A DNA stretch of 64,000 nucleotides, taken from JAGPDF01 sp052035735. GTDB lineage: Bacteria > Acidobacteriota > Thermoanaerobaculia > Multivoradales > JAGPDF01. Under the pieces are notes generated by a model. That model saw nothing but the letters and a program-made list of their open reading frames with translations. It had not been told where the DNA came from and searched no databases. Within the stretch, counting starts at the first letter, position 1; each line of letters starts with the position of its first letter. The position numbers and the translations under genes were made by a program. Location of the stretch: the NCBI GenBank assembly GCA_052035735.1, contig JBPOHI010000007.1, positions 77,017-141,016 of the forward strand. Direction: 5' to 3'. Below are positions 7,847-16,422 of this stretch, one piece after another.

Positions 7847-9142
7847 ATGAGTCAGCAGGGCTTCGACGCCATCGCGCTCGCCATCCCGGTCTTCTTCCTG
7901 CTCATCGGCCTGGAGATCTGGTTCGAGCACCGCGAGCGCCGACGGGACTCCGGCCGCACCCTCTATCGCCTGAACGACACCATCAACGACCTCGCCTGCG
8001 GCACGATCCAACAGCTGGCCGGAGTCTTCGGCAAGACCGTGCTCTTCGCCGGCTACATCCTCCTCTTCGAGCGCTTCGCCCTCTTCCGCCTCGATCCCGG
8101 CAACTGGGCGCACTGGCCGGTCGCCTTCCTCGGCATCGACTTCTTCTACTACTGGTTCCATCGCGCCAGCCACGAAGTGAACTTCCTCTGGGCGGCGCAC
8201 ATCGTCCACCATCAGAGCGAGGAGTACAACCTGTCGGTGGCCCTGCGGCAGAGCGCCGTGCAGCAGTTTCTCGGCGCGCCGTTCTACTGGCCGCTGGCGC
8301 TCCTGGGCGTCCCGCCGATGATGTTTCTCGCCCTCGACGCCTTCGACACCCTCTACCAGTTCTGGATCCACACCCGGACGATCGGCCGCCTGGGCTTCCT
8401 CGAGGGCTTGCTCAACACGCCATCGAATCACCGCGTTCACCACGGCTCGAACGCCAAGTACATCGACCGCAATCACGGCGGCGTGCTGATCGTCTGGGAC
8501 CGGCTCTTCGGCACCTACCAGCGCGAAGAGGAGGAGCCGGCCTACGGCGTCACCCGGCCGCTCGCCAACTGGAATCCGCTGTGGGCGAACCTGCAGTACT
8601 GGGCCGAGCTGGTCGGCGTGGCGCGCCGCACCCGGCGGTGGCGCGACAAGCTGCTCATCTTCCTCAAGTCGCCCGGTTGGCGTCCGGCGGATGTGCCGTT
8701 CGAGCCGGCGCCGTACACGCCGATCGACGGGCGGAAGTACGACGCCAAGACGCCAGGCGGGCTCGCCGCCGCGGCGGTCGGCCAGTTTCTGCTCGCCATG
8801 GGTGCGGTGATCGCGCTGTTGTTCGGCGGCGGAAAGCTCGGCGTGCCGGAGAAGACGGCGCTGGCGCTCTTCGCCGTCTGGGGTCTCACCAACGTCGGTG
8901 GACTGTTCGATCGTCGCACCTGGTTGCCGGCGAGCGAGGCGGCGCGCTGGACCGCGGCGGTCGCGGCAGCGCTGCTGCTCGCGCCCACCCCCTGGCGACT
9001 CGCCGCCGGTGGTGCGGCGCTGGCGCTGGCTGTGGCCGCGCTGGTGCCGGTGTGGCGCCAACGCGAACAATTCGTGCGCCCGGCACGGGAGGAAATGCAG
9101 CTGCCCGTGCTCCGCGTTCGGGAGGAGGGGCAGTTGCCATGA
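7847..9142 (+). CDS. Sterol desaturase / fatty acid hydroxylase family membrane protein
   Basis: 431 residues. An integral-membrane di-iron oxygenase-type protein predicted to hydroxylate or desaturate a lipid. Hydrophobic segments occur at about residues 8-23, 55-72 and 85-105, with two more near 300-385. The histidine boxes HRASH, HIVHHQS and HRVHHGSN are all present, so the metal site looks intact. The C-terminal membrane half beyond the catalytic domain is longer than in many members. It sits 7 bases after bshC, and its TGA overlaps the bshB1 ATG, so it is embedded in the bacillithiol operon. Its substrate is unknown. Confidence 0.88.
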   Translation: MSQQGFDAIALAIPVFFLLIGLEIWFEHRERRRDSGRTLYRLNDTINDLACGTIQQLAGVFGKTVLFAGYILLFERFALFRLDPGNWAHWPVAFLGIDFFYYWFHRASHEVNFLWAAHIVHHQSEEYNLSVALRQSAVQQFLGAPFYWPLALLGVPPMMFLALDAFDTLYQFWIHTRTIGRLGFLEGLLNTPSNHRVHHGSNAKYIDRNHGGVLIVWDRLFGTYQREEEEPAYGVTRPLANWNPLWANLQYWAELVGVARRTRRWRDKLLIFLKSPGWRPADVPFEPAPYTPIDGRKYDAKTPGGLAAAAVGQFLLAMGAVIALLFGGGKLGVPEKTALALFAVWGLTNVGGLFDRRTWLPASEAARWTAAVAAALLLAPTPWRLAAGGAALALAVAALVPVWRQREQFVRPAREEMQLPVLRVREEGQLP

Positions 9143-9867
9143 CGGTCGACGTGCTGGCGATCGGGGCGCACCCCGACGACATCGAGATCTGCTGCGGCGG
9201 AACGCTGGCGCTGATGGCGCGCGCCGGGCGCCGCGTCGGCATCCTGCACCTGACCTCCGGCGAAGCCGGCACCCGCGGCACCACCGCCGAGCGCCGGCAG
9301 GAAGCGGCAGCGGCGGCGGAGATCCTCGGCGCGCACGAGCTCGAGTTCCTGGCGTTGGGCGACGGCGCCCTGCGCACCGGGCCGGAGGAGGAGGATCAGA
9401 TCATCGACGTGCTGCGGCGGTTGCGCCCCGAGCTCGTACTCGGACCGGCCACAGTCGATCGTCACCCGGACCACGAACGCGCCCACGCGCTCGTCGCCGC
9501 GGCCTGCTTCTATGCCGGTCTGGCGCGCCGTGGGCAGGGGCAGCCGCATCGGCCGGCGGCGCACTTCACTTACATGCAGAACGACTCTTTCGAGCCCTCT
9601 TTCGTGGTCGACGTGACGGCGACCTGGGAGATCAAAATGCGGTCTCTCGACGCCTACGGGACGCAGCTTCATCCGCGTCAGGGGGAGAGCAATCCCGCCG
9701 ACGGACCGGTGACGAAGATCTCGTCTCGCGAGACGCGACTCGCCATCGAGGGCCGGGCGCGCCACTACGGCGACCAGGTAGGGGCCGAGTTCGGCGAGCC
9801 GTTCCTTTCGCGTCGGCCGCTCGCTATCGCCGACCCCTGGCAACTTCTTCCCCGCGGACTGCGTTAG
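9139..9867 (+). CDS. bshB1: N-acetyl-glucosaminyl-malate deacetylase (bacillithiol)
   Basis: Removes acetate from GlcNAc-malate, the second step of bacillithiol synthesis. It is a 242-residue PIG-L/LmbE zinc enzyme. Seen: AIGAHPDDIEICCGG near the N-terminus with the His/Asp metal ligands, LTSGEAGTRGT, and HPDHERAH carrying the third metal ligand. The ATG overlaps the stop of the preceding hydroxylase gene (ATGA), so translation is coupled. bshA follows six bases later. Context and length favour BshB1 over other LmbE-family deacetylases. Confidence 0.93.
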   Translation: MTVDVLAIGAHPDDIEICCGGTLALMARAGRRVGILHLTSGEAGTRGTTAERRQEAAAAAEILGAHELEFLALGDGALRTGPEEEDQIIDVLRRLRPELVLGPATVDRHPDHERAHALVAAACFYAGLARRGQGQPHRPAAHFTYMQNDSFEPSFVVDVTATWEIKMRSLDAYGTQLHPRQGESNPADGPVTKISSRETRLAIEGRARHYGDQVGAEFGEPFLSRRPLAIADPWQLLPRGLR

Positions 9868-9873
9868 AAAGTC

Positions 9874-11040
9874 ATGCGCATCGGAATCAGTTGCTACCCT
9901 ACCTTCGGCGGCTCAGGCGTCGTCGCCACCGAGCTCGCCATGGCGCTCGCCGCCGGCGGCGACGAGGTGCACGTCATCAGTTACGCGCTGCCGTCGCGGC
10001 TCTCGCTCCTCGCCCCGAGCCTGTTTTTCCACGAAGTCGTCGTGCCGCACTACCCGCTGTTCGAGTATCCGCCTTACTCGCTCGCGCTCGCCTCGAAGAT
10101 GGCGGAGGTGGCGCGCCACCAGAAGCTCGACCTGATGCACGTGCACTACGCCGTGCCGAACGCGATCTCGGCGGTGCTCGCCAAGCAGATCCTCGCGCCG
10201 CAGAAGCTCGCCGTGGTCACCACGCTGCATGGGACGGACATCACCCTGGTCGGCAACGATCCGAGCTATCTCGAGACCACGCGCTTCGGTCTGCGCATGA
10301 GCGACGCGGTGACCGCCGTATCGAGCTCGCTGCGCGAGGCAACCGTCGAACAGCTCGGGCTCGAGGCGAGCCGGATCGAGGTGATCCCGAACTTCATCGA
10401 CCCGGAGCGATACGAAGAGGTGCGCGGCTCGGCGGGCGCGCGGCGCTGGGCGAAGCCGGGGGAGAAGATCCTCCTGCACATCTCGAACTTTCGTCCGGTC
10501 AAGCGCATCATGGACGTGCTCGACGTCTTCCTCGAGGTTCGCAAGAGCGTGCCGGCGAGGTTGCTGCTGGTCGGCGACGGTCCGGACCGCGCGAAGGCCG
10601 AAGAGCGCTGTCGCCGCGGCGGCTACTGCGGTGCGGTGACCTTTCTCGGCAACATCGCCGCGGTCGAGGAGGTGCTCGTCGGCGCCGATCTCTTCCTGCT
10701 GCCGTCCGAAAGTGAGTCGTTCGGCCTCGCAGCGCTCGAGGCGCTCTCCTGCGCGGTGCCGGTCGTCGCCAGCACCGCCGGCGGCATTCCGGAAGTGGTG
10801 CGCGACGGCGTCGACGGCCTTCTCTACCCGATCGGCGACGTGGCGGCGATGGCCGCCGGGGCAGCGGCCCTGCTCTCCGACCCGGCGCGCCACGCGCGCT
10901 TTCAGGCGGCGGCGCGTGCCGGCGCGGTGGAGCGCTTCGCCCAGGACAGGGTGGTGGGCCGGTACCGGGCGCTCTATGAGCAGGTGTTGGCGAGAGTCGG
11001 CGGAGCGCCAGTCGCTGTCGGCGCCGGAGCGACGAGCTGA
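9874..11040 (+). CDS. bshA: N-acetyl-alpha-D-glucosaminyl L-malate synthase BshA
   Basis: A GT4-family glycosyltransferase that joins UDP-GlcNAc to L-malate, the first committed step of bacillithiol synthesis. It is 388 residues. Seen: MRIGISCYPTFGGSGVVATE at the N-terminus (a BshA-type start), HVHYAVPNAISA, TTLHGTDITLVG, IPNFIDPERY, ISNFRPVKRI, and the C-terminal nucleotide-sugar site LPSESESFGLAALEALSC. It follows bshB1 by six bases, and its TGA overlaps the apparent CTG start of the next gene. Confidence 0.95.
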   Translation: MRIGISCYPTFGGSGVVATELAMALAAGGDEVHVISYALPSRLSLLAPSLFFHEVVVPHYPLFEYPPYSLALASKMAEVARHQKLDLMHVHYAVPNAISAVLAKQILAPQKLAVVTTLHGTDITLVGNDPSYLETTRFGLRMSDAVTAVSSSLREATVEQLGLEASRIEVIPNFIDPERYEEVRGSAGARRWAKPGEKILLHISNFRPVKRIMDVLDVFLEVRKSVPARLLLVGDGPDRAKAEERCRRGGYCGAVTFLGNIAAVEEVLVGADLFLLPSESESFGLAALEALSCAVPVVASTAGGIPEVVRDGVDGLLYPIGDVAAMAAGAAALLSDPARHARFQAAARAGAVERFAQDRVVGRYRALYEQVLARVGGAPVAVGAGATS

Positions 11041-11636
11041 CAGAGGGCTACCGTGTTCCCACCGGTCGAGCCGAGGCCGAAGTGCGGGAGCTCGGCTCGC
11101 GGTTTCTCGCCTATCTCGCCCCGGCTCCTTCGCCCGAAGCGGCGAAGGAGTTCCTCGAAGGGCTGCGCAAGCGCTTTCCCGACGCCACACACCACTGCTT
11201 CGCCTGGCGGATCGGCTGGCCCGCCGCGGAGCGCGCCGCTGACGCCGGCGAGCCTTCGGGCACCGCCGGTCAGCCGATCCTCCGCGCCCTCTCCGGCGCC
11301 GGAGTGAGCGACATCGTGGCGGTGGTGGTGCGCTGGTTCGGGGGCACCAAACTCGGCAAGGGCGGCCTCGCCCGCGCCTACACGGCCGCGACGCAGGCGG
11401 CGCTCGCCGGGTTACCGACGCGGCAGGAGCTGCCACGCCGCAGACTCCGACTGACGTTTCCCTACGAGCGCATCGGTGCCATCAAGCGCCTCGTCCGCGC
11501 TCCGGCCGTCGAGCTCGCCAGCGAGAGCTACGGCGCCGAAGCCGAGATCGTCCTGGCCGTCGTCGAGAGCGAGCACGCGGCGCTCCTCGCGACCCTCGAA
11601 GAGCTGGGAATCGCCGTTTCGCCAGCGACCAAGTAG
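11037..11636 (+). CDS. YigZ/IMPACT family protein (UPF0029) with probable CTG start
   Basis: A cytoplasmic protein of uncertain biochemical role; the family is linked to translation control in eukaryotes (IMPACT). It is 199 residues with the chosen start. Seen: YRVPTGRAEAEVRELGSRFLA at the N-terminus (shown in two overlapping parts, GRAEAEV and GSRFLAYLAP), HHCFAWRI, GEPSGTAGQPIL, and VVVRWFGGTKLGKGGLARAY. The first standard start, a GTG at 11082, would remove the conserved GYRVPTGRAEAE part. A CTG at 11037 restores it, overlaps the bshA stop as CTGA, and has GGAG seven bases upstream. No ATG, GTG or TTG lies in this frame nearby. Confidence 0.8.
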   Translation: MTEGYRVPTGRAEAEVRELGSRFLAYLAPAPSPEAAKEFLEGLRKRFPDATHHCFAWRIGWPAAERAADAGEPSGTAGQPILRALSGAGVSDIVAVVVRWFGGTKLGKGGLARAYTAATQAALAGLPTRQELPRRRLRLTFPYERIGAIKRLVRAPAVELASESYGAEAEIVLAVVESEHAALLATLEELGIAVSPATK

Positions 11637-11771
11637 CCGCCGAAGTCGCGGAGTCGCTGGCCTCCCCGGACGGCCGATCGCGTATCCCGAGACAGAGAGA
11701 GTTGCGCGCGACGACGCCCTGCCGGCCCCAACCGGGTGCTCGCCGGTCGCTTGTCCGCCCCGGGAGCGGGG

Positions 11772-11777
11772 TATAAA
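11772..11777 (+). promoter_or_regulatory. Probable -10 box of the small membrane protein operon
   Basis: TATAAA lies 58 bases before the ATG of the DUF4870-like gene, in a 199-base gap after the bacillithiol operon. A GCTTGT about 17 bases upstream is a weak -35 candidate. Confidence 0.4.
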
Positions 11778-11835
11778 CTCGAATTCGATTTCACCACCTG
11801 CAGATCGAACCACTTCTCGTGAGGAGACGCTGACG

Positions 11836-12192
11836 ATGAGCGAACCGTCCGTTCCGCCGCCCCCGGCGGCCGCCCCGAACAGCAACAAGACTCTGATGCT
11901 CGTTCTCGCCTACCTCGGTCTGCTGGCCTTGGTGCCGCTGCTGACCGAAAAGGACGATAAGGACGTGCAGTGGCACGCCAAGCACGGACTGGTCCAGTTC
12001 TTCGCCTGGATCATCATCTTCGTGCTGTTCACCATCCTCTCCTTCATTCCGGGAGTCGGCTGCGTGACGAGCATCATCTCGCTCTTCCTGTGGATCCCGA
12101 TGTTGATCGTGACGATCCTGTCGATCGTGAAGGCGGTCAACGGGCAGCGCTTCCTCATCCCCGGCCTTTCCGAGTTCGCGGACAAGTTCTGA
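11836..12192 (+). CDS. DUF4870/Tic20-like small membrane protein
   Basis: 118 residues. A Pro-rich start is followed by three hydrophobic segments at about residues 20-36, 55-75 and 78-98. The block EKDDKDVQWHAKHGLVQFF resembles the DUF4870 signature of an acidic turn followed by WHA+HG. No enzymatic role is known. GAGGAGA lies about 10 bases before the ATG. The next gene, which starts with the same MSEP and a Pro-rich stretch, begins two bases after the stop, so the pair is one transcript. Confidence 0.75.
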   Translation: MSEPSVPPPPAAAPNSNKTLMLVLAYLGLLALVPLLTEKDDKDVQWHAKHGLVQFFAWIIIFVLFTILSFIPGVGCVTSIISLFLWIPMLIVTILSIVKAVNGQRFLIPGLSEFADKF

Positions 12193-12193
12193 G

Positions 12194-12514
12194 ATGAGTG
12201 AGCCCCTGATGCCTCCTCCTCCGCCCTCGGCGCCGGCCTCGGCCGGATCGGGCCGGGCGACGACCGCGCTTGTCCTCGGCATTCTCGGTTTTCTCTGCTG
12301 CCAGCTCTGCGCGCCGTTCGCCTGGTACATCGGCAAGAACGAAGTGAAGGCCATCAAGGAGGGCACCAGCCCAGCCACCGGTCAGGGCACTGCCATGGCG
12401 GGGATGATCCTCGGCATCATCGGGACGATCTTCCTCGTGCTCGGCGTCATCTGGCTGTTCTTCGCCGGCGGCCTGGCGATCATGTCGGCCATGGCGGGCG
12501 CGGCTGGGAACTGA
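12194..12514 (+). CDS. DUF4190-like membrane protein
   Basis: 106 residues. A Pro/Ala-rich cytoplasmic start is followed by two hydrophobic segments at about residues 26-46 and 72-100. Seen: ALVLGILGFLCC, KNEVKAIKEGTSP and AGMILGIIGTIFLVLG, the two glycine-rich helices typical of DUF4190. It has no known activity. It is co-transcribed with the preceding membrane protein, with which it shares its N-terminal style. Confidence 0.75.
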   Translation: MSEPLMPPPPPSAPASAGSGRATTALVLGILGFLCCQLCAPFAWYIGKNEVKAIKEGTSPATGQGTAMAGMILGIIGTIFLVLGVIWLFFAGGLAIMSAMAGAAGN

Positions 12515-12542
12515 CCTGCCGCGAGGTCCGGCGACTCCGGCG

Positions 12543-12932
12543 ATGTCGGCGGCACGGATCTGGTGGGCGACGGGCTCAGCGCTCGTCGCCCTTTTTCTTG
12601 CCCTCGCCTTCTGGGATCCGGCGACCGCCGCCGGCCCCGACCTCTGCCTGTTTCACCGTCTCACCGGCGTTGCCTGTCCGGCCTGCGGCCTGACGCGCGC
12701 GGCGGCGGCGTTCGCGCATGGCAACCTCGACGAGTCGTTGCGCTGGCATCCGCTCTTTCTGCTGATCGGCGCGGAGGCGTCGGCCCTCTGGCTGGCGTGG
12801 GGCGTGGCGCTCAAGGCGCGGCCGCGTCTCGCCGCGCTTCGCCGGCTCGCGCCGCGACTGGCGATCGCCACCGGCATCCTGCTGTTCGTGGTCTGGCTCG
12901 CGCGCCTCGCCAGCGGAACCCTCCCGGCGTGA
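12543..12932 (+). CDS. DUF2752 membrane protein
   Basis: 129 residues with two or three hydrophobic segments (about 8-26, 70-90 and 103-125). The signature HRLTGVACPACGLTRAA, with the CPxCGLTR core, is the hallmark of DUF2752, a family of unknown function. Its TGA overlaps the GTG of the yidD gene. The pair is therefore probably translationally coupled. Confidence 0.8.
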   Translation: MSAARIWWATGSALVALFLALAFWDPATAAGPDLCLFHRLTGVACPACGLTRAAAAFAHGNLDESLRWHPLFLLIGAEASALWLAWGVALKARPRLAALRRLAPRLAIATGILLFVVWLARLASGTLPA

Positions 12933-13276
12933 GCGCCGCGCCGCACGCTCCTGCCAGGCAGGCCGCGCGCCCGACGCGGCGCTGGCTCCGGCTCGCCGGG
13001 CTCCTGCTCACGCTCCTTCTCGTCCTCGACTGGGCGCGTCCGCCGGCGCGACAACTCTCGACCCGAGCCGAGATCGCGGCGATCACCCGCTACCAGCGCT
13101 CGATCTCACCCTGGTTGCAGCGCGGCGGCGTGCGCTGCCGCTTCACCCTGTCGTGCAGCCACTACGCGACGGCGGCGCTGGCACGCGACGGCTTTGTCGC
13201 CGGGAACCTCCGCACCGTCTGGCGGCTGCTGCGCTGTGGGCCGTGGACGCGCGCCGGGACGATCGATCCGCCGTAG
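12929..13276 (+). CDS. yidD: Membrane protein insertion efficiency factor YidD
   Basis: 115 residues. YidD is a small membrane-associated protein thought to help YidC-dependent insertion. Seen: ITRYQRSISPWL, CRFTLSCSHYATAAL and RLLRCGPW, the three conserved blocks of the family. An N-terminal hydrophobic segment at about residues 22-38 precedes the domain; the extra 30-residue arginine-rich start is longer than in most YidD proteins. The GTG start overlaps the previous stop as GTGA. It is not next to rpmH/rnpA, its frequent location in other bacteria. Confidence 0.88.
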   Translation: MSAAPHAPARQAARPTRRWLRLAGLLLTLLLVLDWARPPARQLSTRAEIAAITRYQRSISPWLQRGGVRCRFTLSCSHYATAALARDGFVAGNLRTVWRLLRCGPWTRAGTIDPP

Positions 13277-13279
13277 ACT
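13274..13279 (+). promoter_or_regulatory. -10-like hexamer before the GGDEF gene
   Basis: TAGACT lies 8 bases before the TTG start, overlapping the end of yidD. It fits the leaderless-type spacing seen elsewhere in the window. Confidence 0.3.
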
Positions 13280-13287
13280 AGGTTCGC

Positions 13288-15597
13288 TTGAGCCGCCTTT
13301 CGTCAGCGCCTGTCCGCGCCTCCGCCTCGCCCCGGGCGAGGAGGAGATGGACTCATTTTCTGCCCCTGCTGGTGCTCGCCGGCCTCTACTGCCTCAAGGT
13401 CGTGCATGCCGAGGCGGCGAGCGGTCGGCGGGTCGGCTTCTCCCTCGACGACGGTGCCACCGGTGTCAGCCTGCGCGAGCTCGTTCCCGGCTACCCGGCG
13501 GAACGCGCCGGCTTGCGTGATGGCGACCGGCTGCTCGAGATCGGCGGGCGGCCGATCCGCAACGAAGCCGAATATGACGAGGTCGCGATCGGCTTTCGTC
13601 GCGGCGAACCGGTGCCGGTGGTCATCGACCGCGGCGGGCAGCGGCTCGCGCTCTCGCTCGCGCCGGGCATCCCGGTATCGGTGGTCGATCTGCTGTTCGA
13701 TCTGCTGGTGGCGATCGCCTACGTCGCTCTGGGCCTGGTCGCCGTCGCGCAGGCGGGCCAGGACGTCCGCGCCCGGCTTCTCTACGTCTACTCGCTGGCG
13801 GTCGCCGCCGAGGTCGTGCTGCCGTCCGAACCGGTGAACGGGTTGGCCATCGGCCTCTGGTCGACGGTCGGCTTCTATCTGCTCTCGGGCTTGCAGATGG
13901 GCGCGGAAATTCACCTCTCCGCGCTCGTACCCGAGCGCCCGAACTGGCTGCGCAAGCGGCCGTGGATGGTGGCGATCTTCTACTCCATCGGCGGCGTCGT
14001 GGCTGCCAGCACGGCGATCGCGGTCGTCGTCGAGACGCTCGGCGGAAGCCTCCCGTGGACCTCCAGCCAAGCCGAGTTCGTGCTGCTCGATCTCGGACTG
14101 CCGCTGTGGGCGGGAACGCTGGCGCTCGTGCTCGGCGAGCGCTTCCTGCACCACCCGCGCCGCGAGGGCCGGCAGCAGGCGGGGCTGGTGCTCCTGGGAC
14201 TGCTGCCCTGGATGGGTGTGGTCTTCTTCCTCGCCGGCAGGCAGCTGCTCGGACTGCCCGTCGTCGCCGTCCCTTCGGCGCTCTGGACGCTCGTACTGCT
14301 CGCTTTCCCGGTGGCGGTCTTCGTGGCCATCTTCCGCTACCAGCTGTTCGACATCGAGCTGGTGATTCGCAAGAGCCTGCTCTACGGCGCGCTCACGACG
14401 TCACTCGTGCTCCTCTTCTACGCTGCGCTCGGCGCCGGCGGGGCGCTCTTCGCGCGCACGCTCGAAGGCGGGCGCGAGTCGGTCTGGGTGGTCTCGGCCG
14501 CGACCCTGGGCCTCGGCCTGATCTTCAATCCCCTGCGCAAGCGCATCCAGCGTCTGATCGATCGCCGCCTCTTTCCGGAGAGCGAGGCCTTCCGCCAGCG
14601 CGTGCTCGGAGTGGTGGCGGACCTCCCCTCGCACGGGAAGCTCCCGCGCATGGGCGAGTTCCTCTGCGACGAGCTCTGCCGGACCCTGCGCCTGGAGTCG
14701 GTGACGATCTGGATCGCGGCGCCGCCGATGGGCCAGTTGATGAGCCTCGCCTCCTCCGGGATCGCACTCGAGGACAGCGAACAGACGGTGCTGCTCGCGC
14801 CCGACGACACCGGCCTGCGCGCCCTCGCCCGCGGCGCCAGGCCGATGCCCGCGGCGCAGCTCGAGCGCGCCGGCGGCTCGCTCGCCATGCGGGTCCGCAG
14901 CGCCGGAGCGGAGCTCACCGTGCCGATGCTCTCGCACGGCCGCCTCGTGGGCCTGCTGCTCGTCGGCGGCAAGAAGAGCGGCGGTCGTTTCGTCGCCGAG
15001 GAGATCGAGCTGCTGAAGCTCCTCGCTGCGCAGTCGGCGACGGTCTTCGAGAACGCGCGGCTCTTCGAGTCCGCGACCTTCGAAGGCCTGACCGGCCTCT
15101 ACCGGCGGGAGGCGGTGCTCGAGATTCTCGATCGCGAATGGAGCCGCTCCGTCCGCTACGACCGGCCGCTGTCGATCGCGCTCGCCGATCTCGATCGCTT
15201 CAAGTGGATCAACGATCGGCACGGGCACCTGGCAGGCGATCTGGTGCTGCAGCGCGTCGCGGCGGAGCTCAAGGCACACCTGCGCGAAACCGATTTCATC
15301 GGCCGCTTCGGCGGCGAGGAGTTCCTGATCGTTCTGCCCGAGACCCAGCTCGAAGGGGCCGCGCGTCTCGCGGAGAAGATCCGCGAACGCATCGAAGCGC
15401 TCGAGATCCCGATCGACAACGCCGAGCCGCTCAAGGTCACCCTGTCGATGGGGGTCGCCGCGCGGGCCGAGGTGCGAAGCGACGGCAAGACGCGCGCCCG
15501 GCCGTTGCTCTCGGCCGCCGACTCGGCGCTCTACAGCGCAAAAAGAAACGGCCGCAACCGGGTGGAAGCGGCCGAATCCGAAACCGCGAAGACCTGA
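13288..15597 (+). CDS. Diguanylate cyclase with PDZ, membrane and GAF domains
   Basis: 769 residues. Predicted to make cyclic di-GMP. Order seen: an N-terminal membrane anchor (about 23-40); a PDZ-like region with GVSLRELVPGYPAERAGLRDGD (core PAERAGLRDGD, about 60-125); a block of seven or so hydrophobic segments (about 130-390); a GAF-like region (about 440-590); and a GGDEF domain (about 600-760). The active site reads GRFGGEEFLIVLPE. RETD five residues before it matches the inhibitory RxxD site, so product feedback is likely. The start is TTG, set by the preceding gene and a -10-like box. Signals sensed by the PDZ/membrane part are unknown. Confidence 0.88.
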   Translation: MSRLSSAPVRASASPRARRRWTHFLPLLVLAGLYCLKVVHAEAASGRRVGFSLDDGATGVSLRELVPGYPAERAGLRDGDRLLEIGGRPIRNEAEYDEVAIGFRRGEPVPVVIDRGGQRLALSLAPGIPVSVVDLLFDLLVAIAYVALGLVAVAQAGQDVRARLLYVYSLAVAAEVVLPSEPVNGLAIGLWSTVGFYLLSGLQMGAEIHLSALVPERPNWLRKRPWMVAIFYSIGGVVAASTAIAVVVETLGGSLPWTSSQAEFVLLDLGLPLWAGTLALVLGERFLHHPRREGRQQAGLVLLGLLPWMGVVFFLAGRQLLGLPVVAVPSALWTLVLLAFPVAVFVAIFRYQLFDIELVIRKSLLYGALTTSLVLLFYAALGAGGALFARTLEGGRESVWVVSAATLGLGLIFNPLRKRIQRLIDRRLFPESEAFRQRVLGVVADLPSHGKLPRMGEFLCDELCRTLRLESVTIWIAAPPMGQLMSLASSGIALEDSEQTVLLAPDDTGLRALARGARPMPAAQLERAGGSLAMRVRSAGAELTVPMLSHGRLVGLLLVGGKKSGGRFVAEEIELLKLLAAQSATVFENARLFESATFEGLTGLYRREAVLEILDREWSRSVRYDRPLSIALADLDRFKWINDRHGHLAGDLVLQRVAAELKAHLRETDFIGRFGGEEFLIVLPETQLEGAARLAEKIRERIEALEIPIDNAEPLKVTLSMGVAARAEVRSDGKTRARPLLSAADSALYSAKRNGRNRVEAAESETAKT

Positions 15598-15598
15598 C

Positions 15599-16258
15599 CT
15601 ACCAGGCGATGATCAGACCGGCGGACGCCTGTCCCTGGTCGAAGGTCTCGCTATAGCCGTAGTCGCAGTAGCAGCCGTCGTCCCAGTAGTAGTCGTCGTC
15701 GTTGCCGTCGAGCAGCGTCCAGAAGCCTCTCCCCTCGAGGCGCAGGCCGATGTTGTCGGTGAAGAAGATCTTCACCCCGCCACCGATCGAGCCCGAGAAC
15801 TTGTTCTCGGCGCGCGCGCCCGGAACGTCCGGATTGAGATTCGCCACGCCGAGGCTGGCGACCAGGAACGGATGAACCTGGCCGTTGCCCCACTGGAAGA
15901 GTCCGCCGACATGGTAGTAGGTGACGTCGAAGTCCGACACGCCGCGCGACCCGCCGAAGAGGCCGTTGTCGTAGGCGAGGTCGGTCTGCTGGCGGCTCGC
16001 CAGGAGCTCGATCTGCGCCCAGGGCGAGAGCGGGATGCCGAAGGTAACGCCGTACGCCTCGCTGTCGCCGGCTTCGAGGTCGAAGTCGAAGAAATCGCTC
16101 TCTTCGGCCGACAGGGTGCCGCCGAAGTTGTACGAGACGGTCGGCGTGAGCTCGAAGCGGCCACGAGTATAGGCATTGCTCGGCGAGTCGGCGGCCTGGG
16201 CGAAAGCCGCCGCCGGGGCGAGAAGCAGGACGAACAGAACGATCCACTTGCGATACAT
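15599..16258 (-). CDS. Outer-membrane beta-barrel protein
   Basis: 219 residues. Has a signal peptide (MYRKWIVLFVLLLAPAAAFA) and then alternating amphipathic strands: GRFELTPTVSYNFGG, AYGVTFGIPLSPWAQIELLAS, YHVGGLFQWG, HPFLVASLGVANL and IGLRLEGRGFW. It ends in a terminal strand finishing with AW. This is the pattern of small OmpW/opacity-like barrels. An Asp/Tyr-rich loop with two Cys (DDDYYWDDGCYCDYGY) occurs near the C-terminus and might bind metal or form a disulfide. AGGAGGG precedes the ATG by six bases. Its stop lies one base from that of the convergent GGDEF gene. Confidence 0.8.
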   Translation of the reverse strand: MYRKWIVLFVLLLAPAAAFAQAADSPSNAYTRGRFELTPTVSYNFGGTLSAEESDFFDFDLEAGDSEAYGVTFGIPLSPWAQIELLASRQQTDLAYDNGLFGGSRGVSDFDVTYYHVGGLFQWGNGQVHPFLVASLGVANLNPDVPGARAENKFSGSIGGGVKIFFTDNIGLRLEGRGFWTLLDGNDDDYYWDDGCYCDYGYSETFDQGQASAGLIIAW

Positions 16259-16422
16259 CGAAAACCCTCCTGGTTTCCTCCGGGTGGTAGTTGTGCAGCC
16301 GGAGCCTGAAGGACAGGGTAGCAAAGTCGATACCAGGCACTTCCGGGCAAAGGCTCGCCGGAAGCCCGCCGCGGCGATGCTACGATTCGCTCTCCCAAAC
16401 CCACATTCCACAAGGAGAAAGC

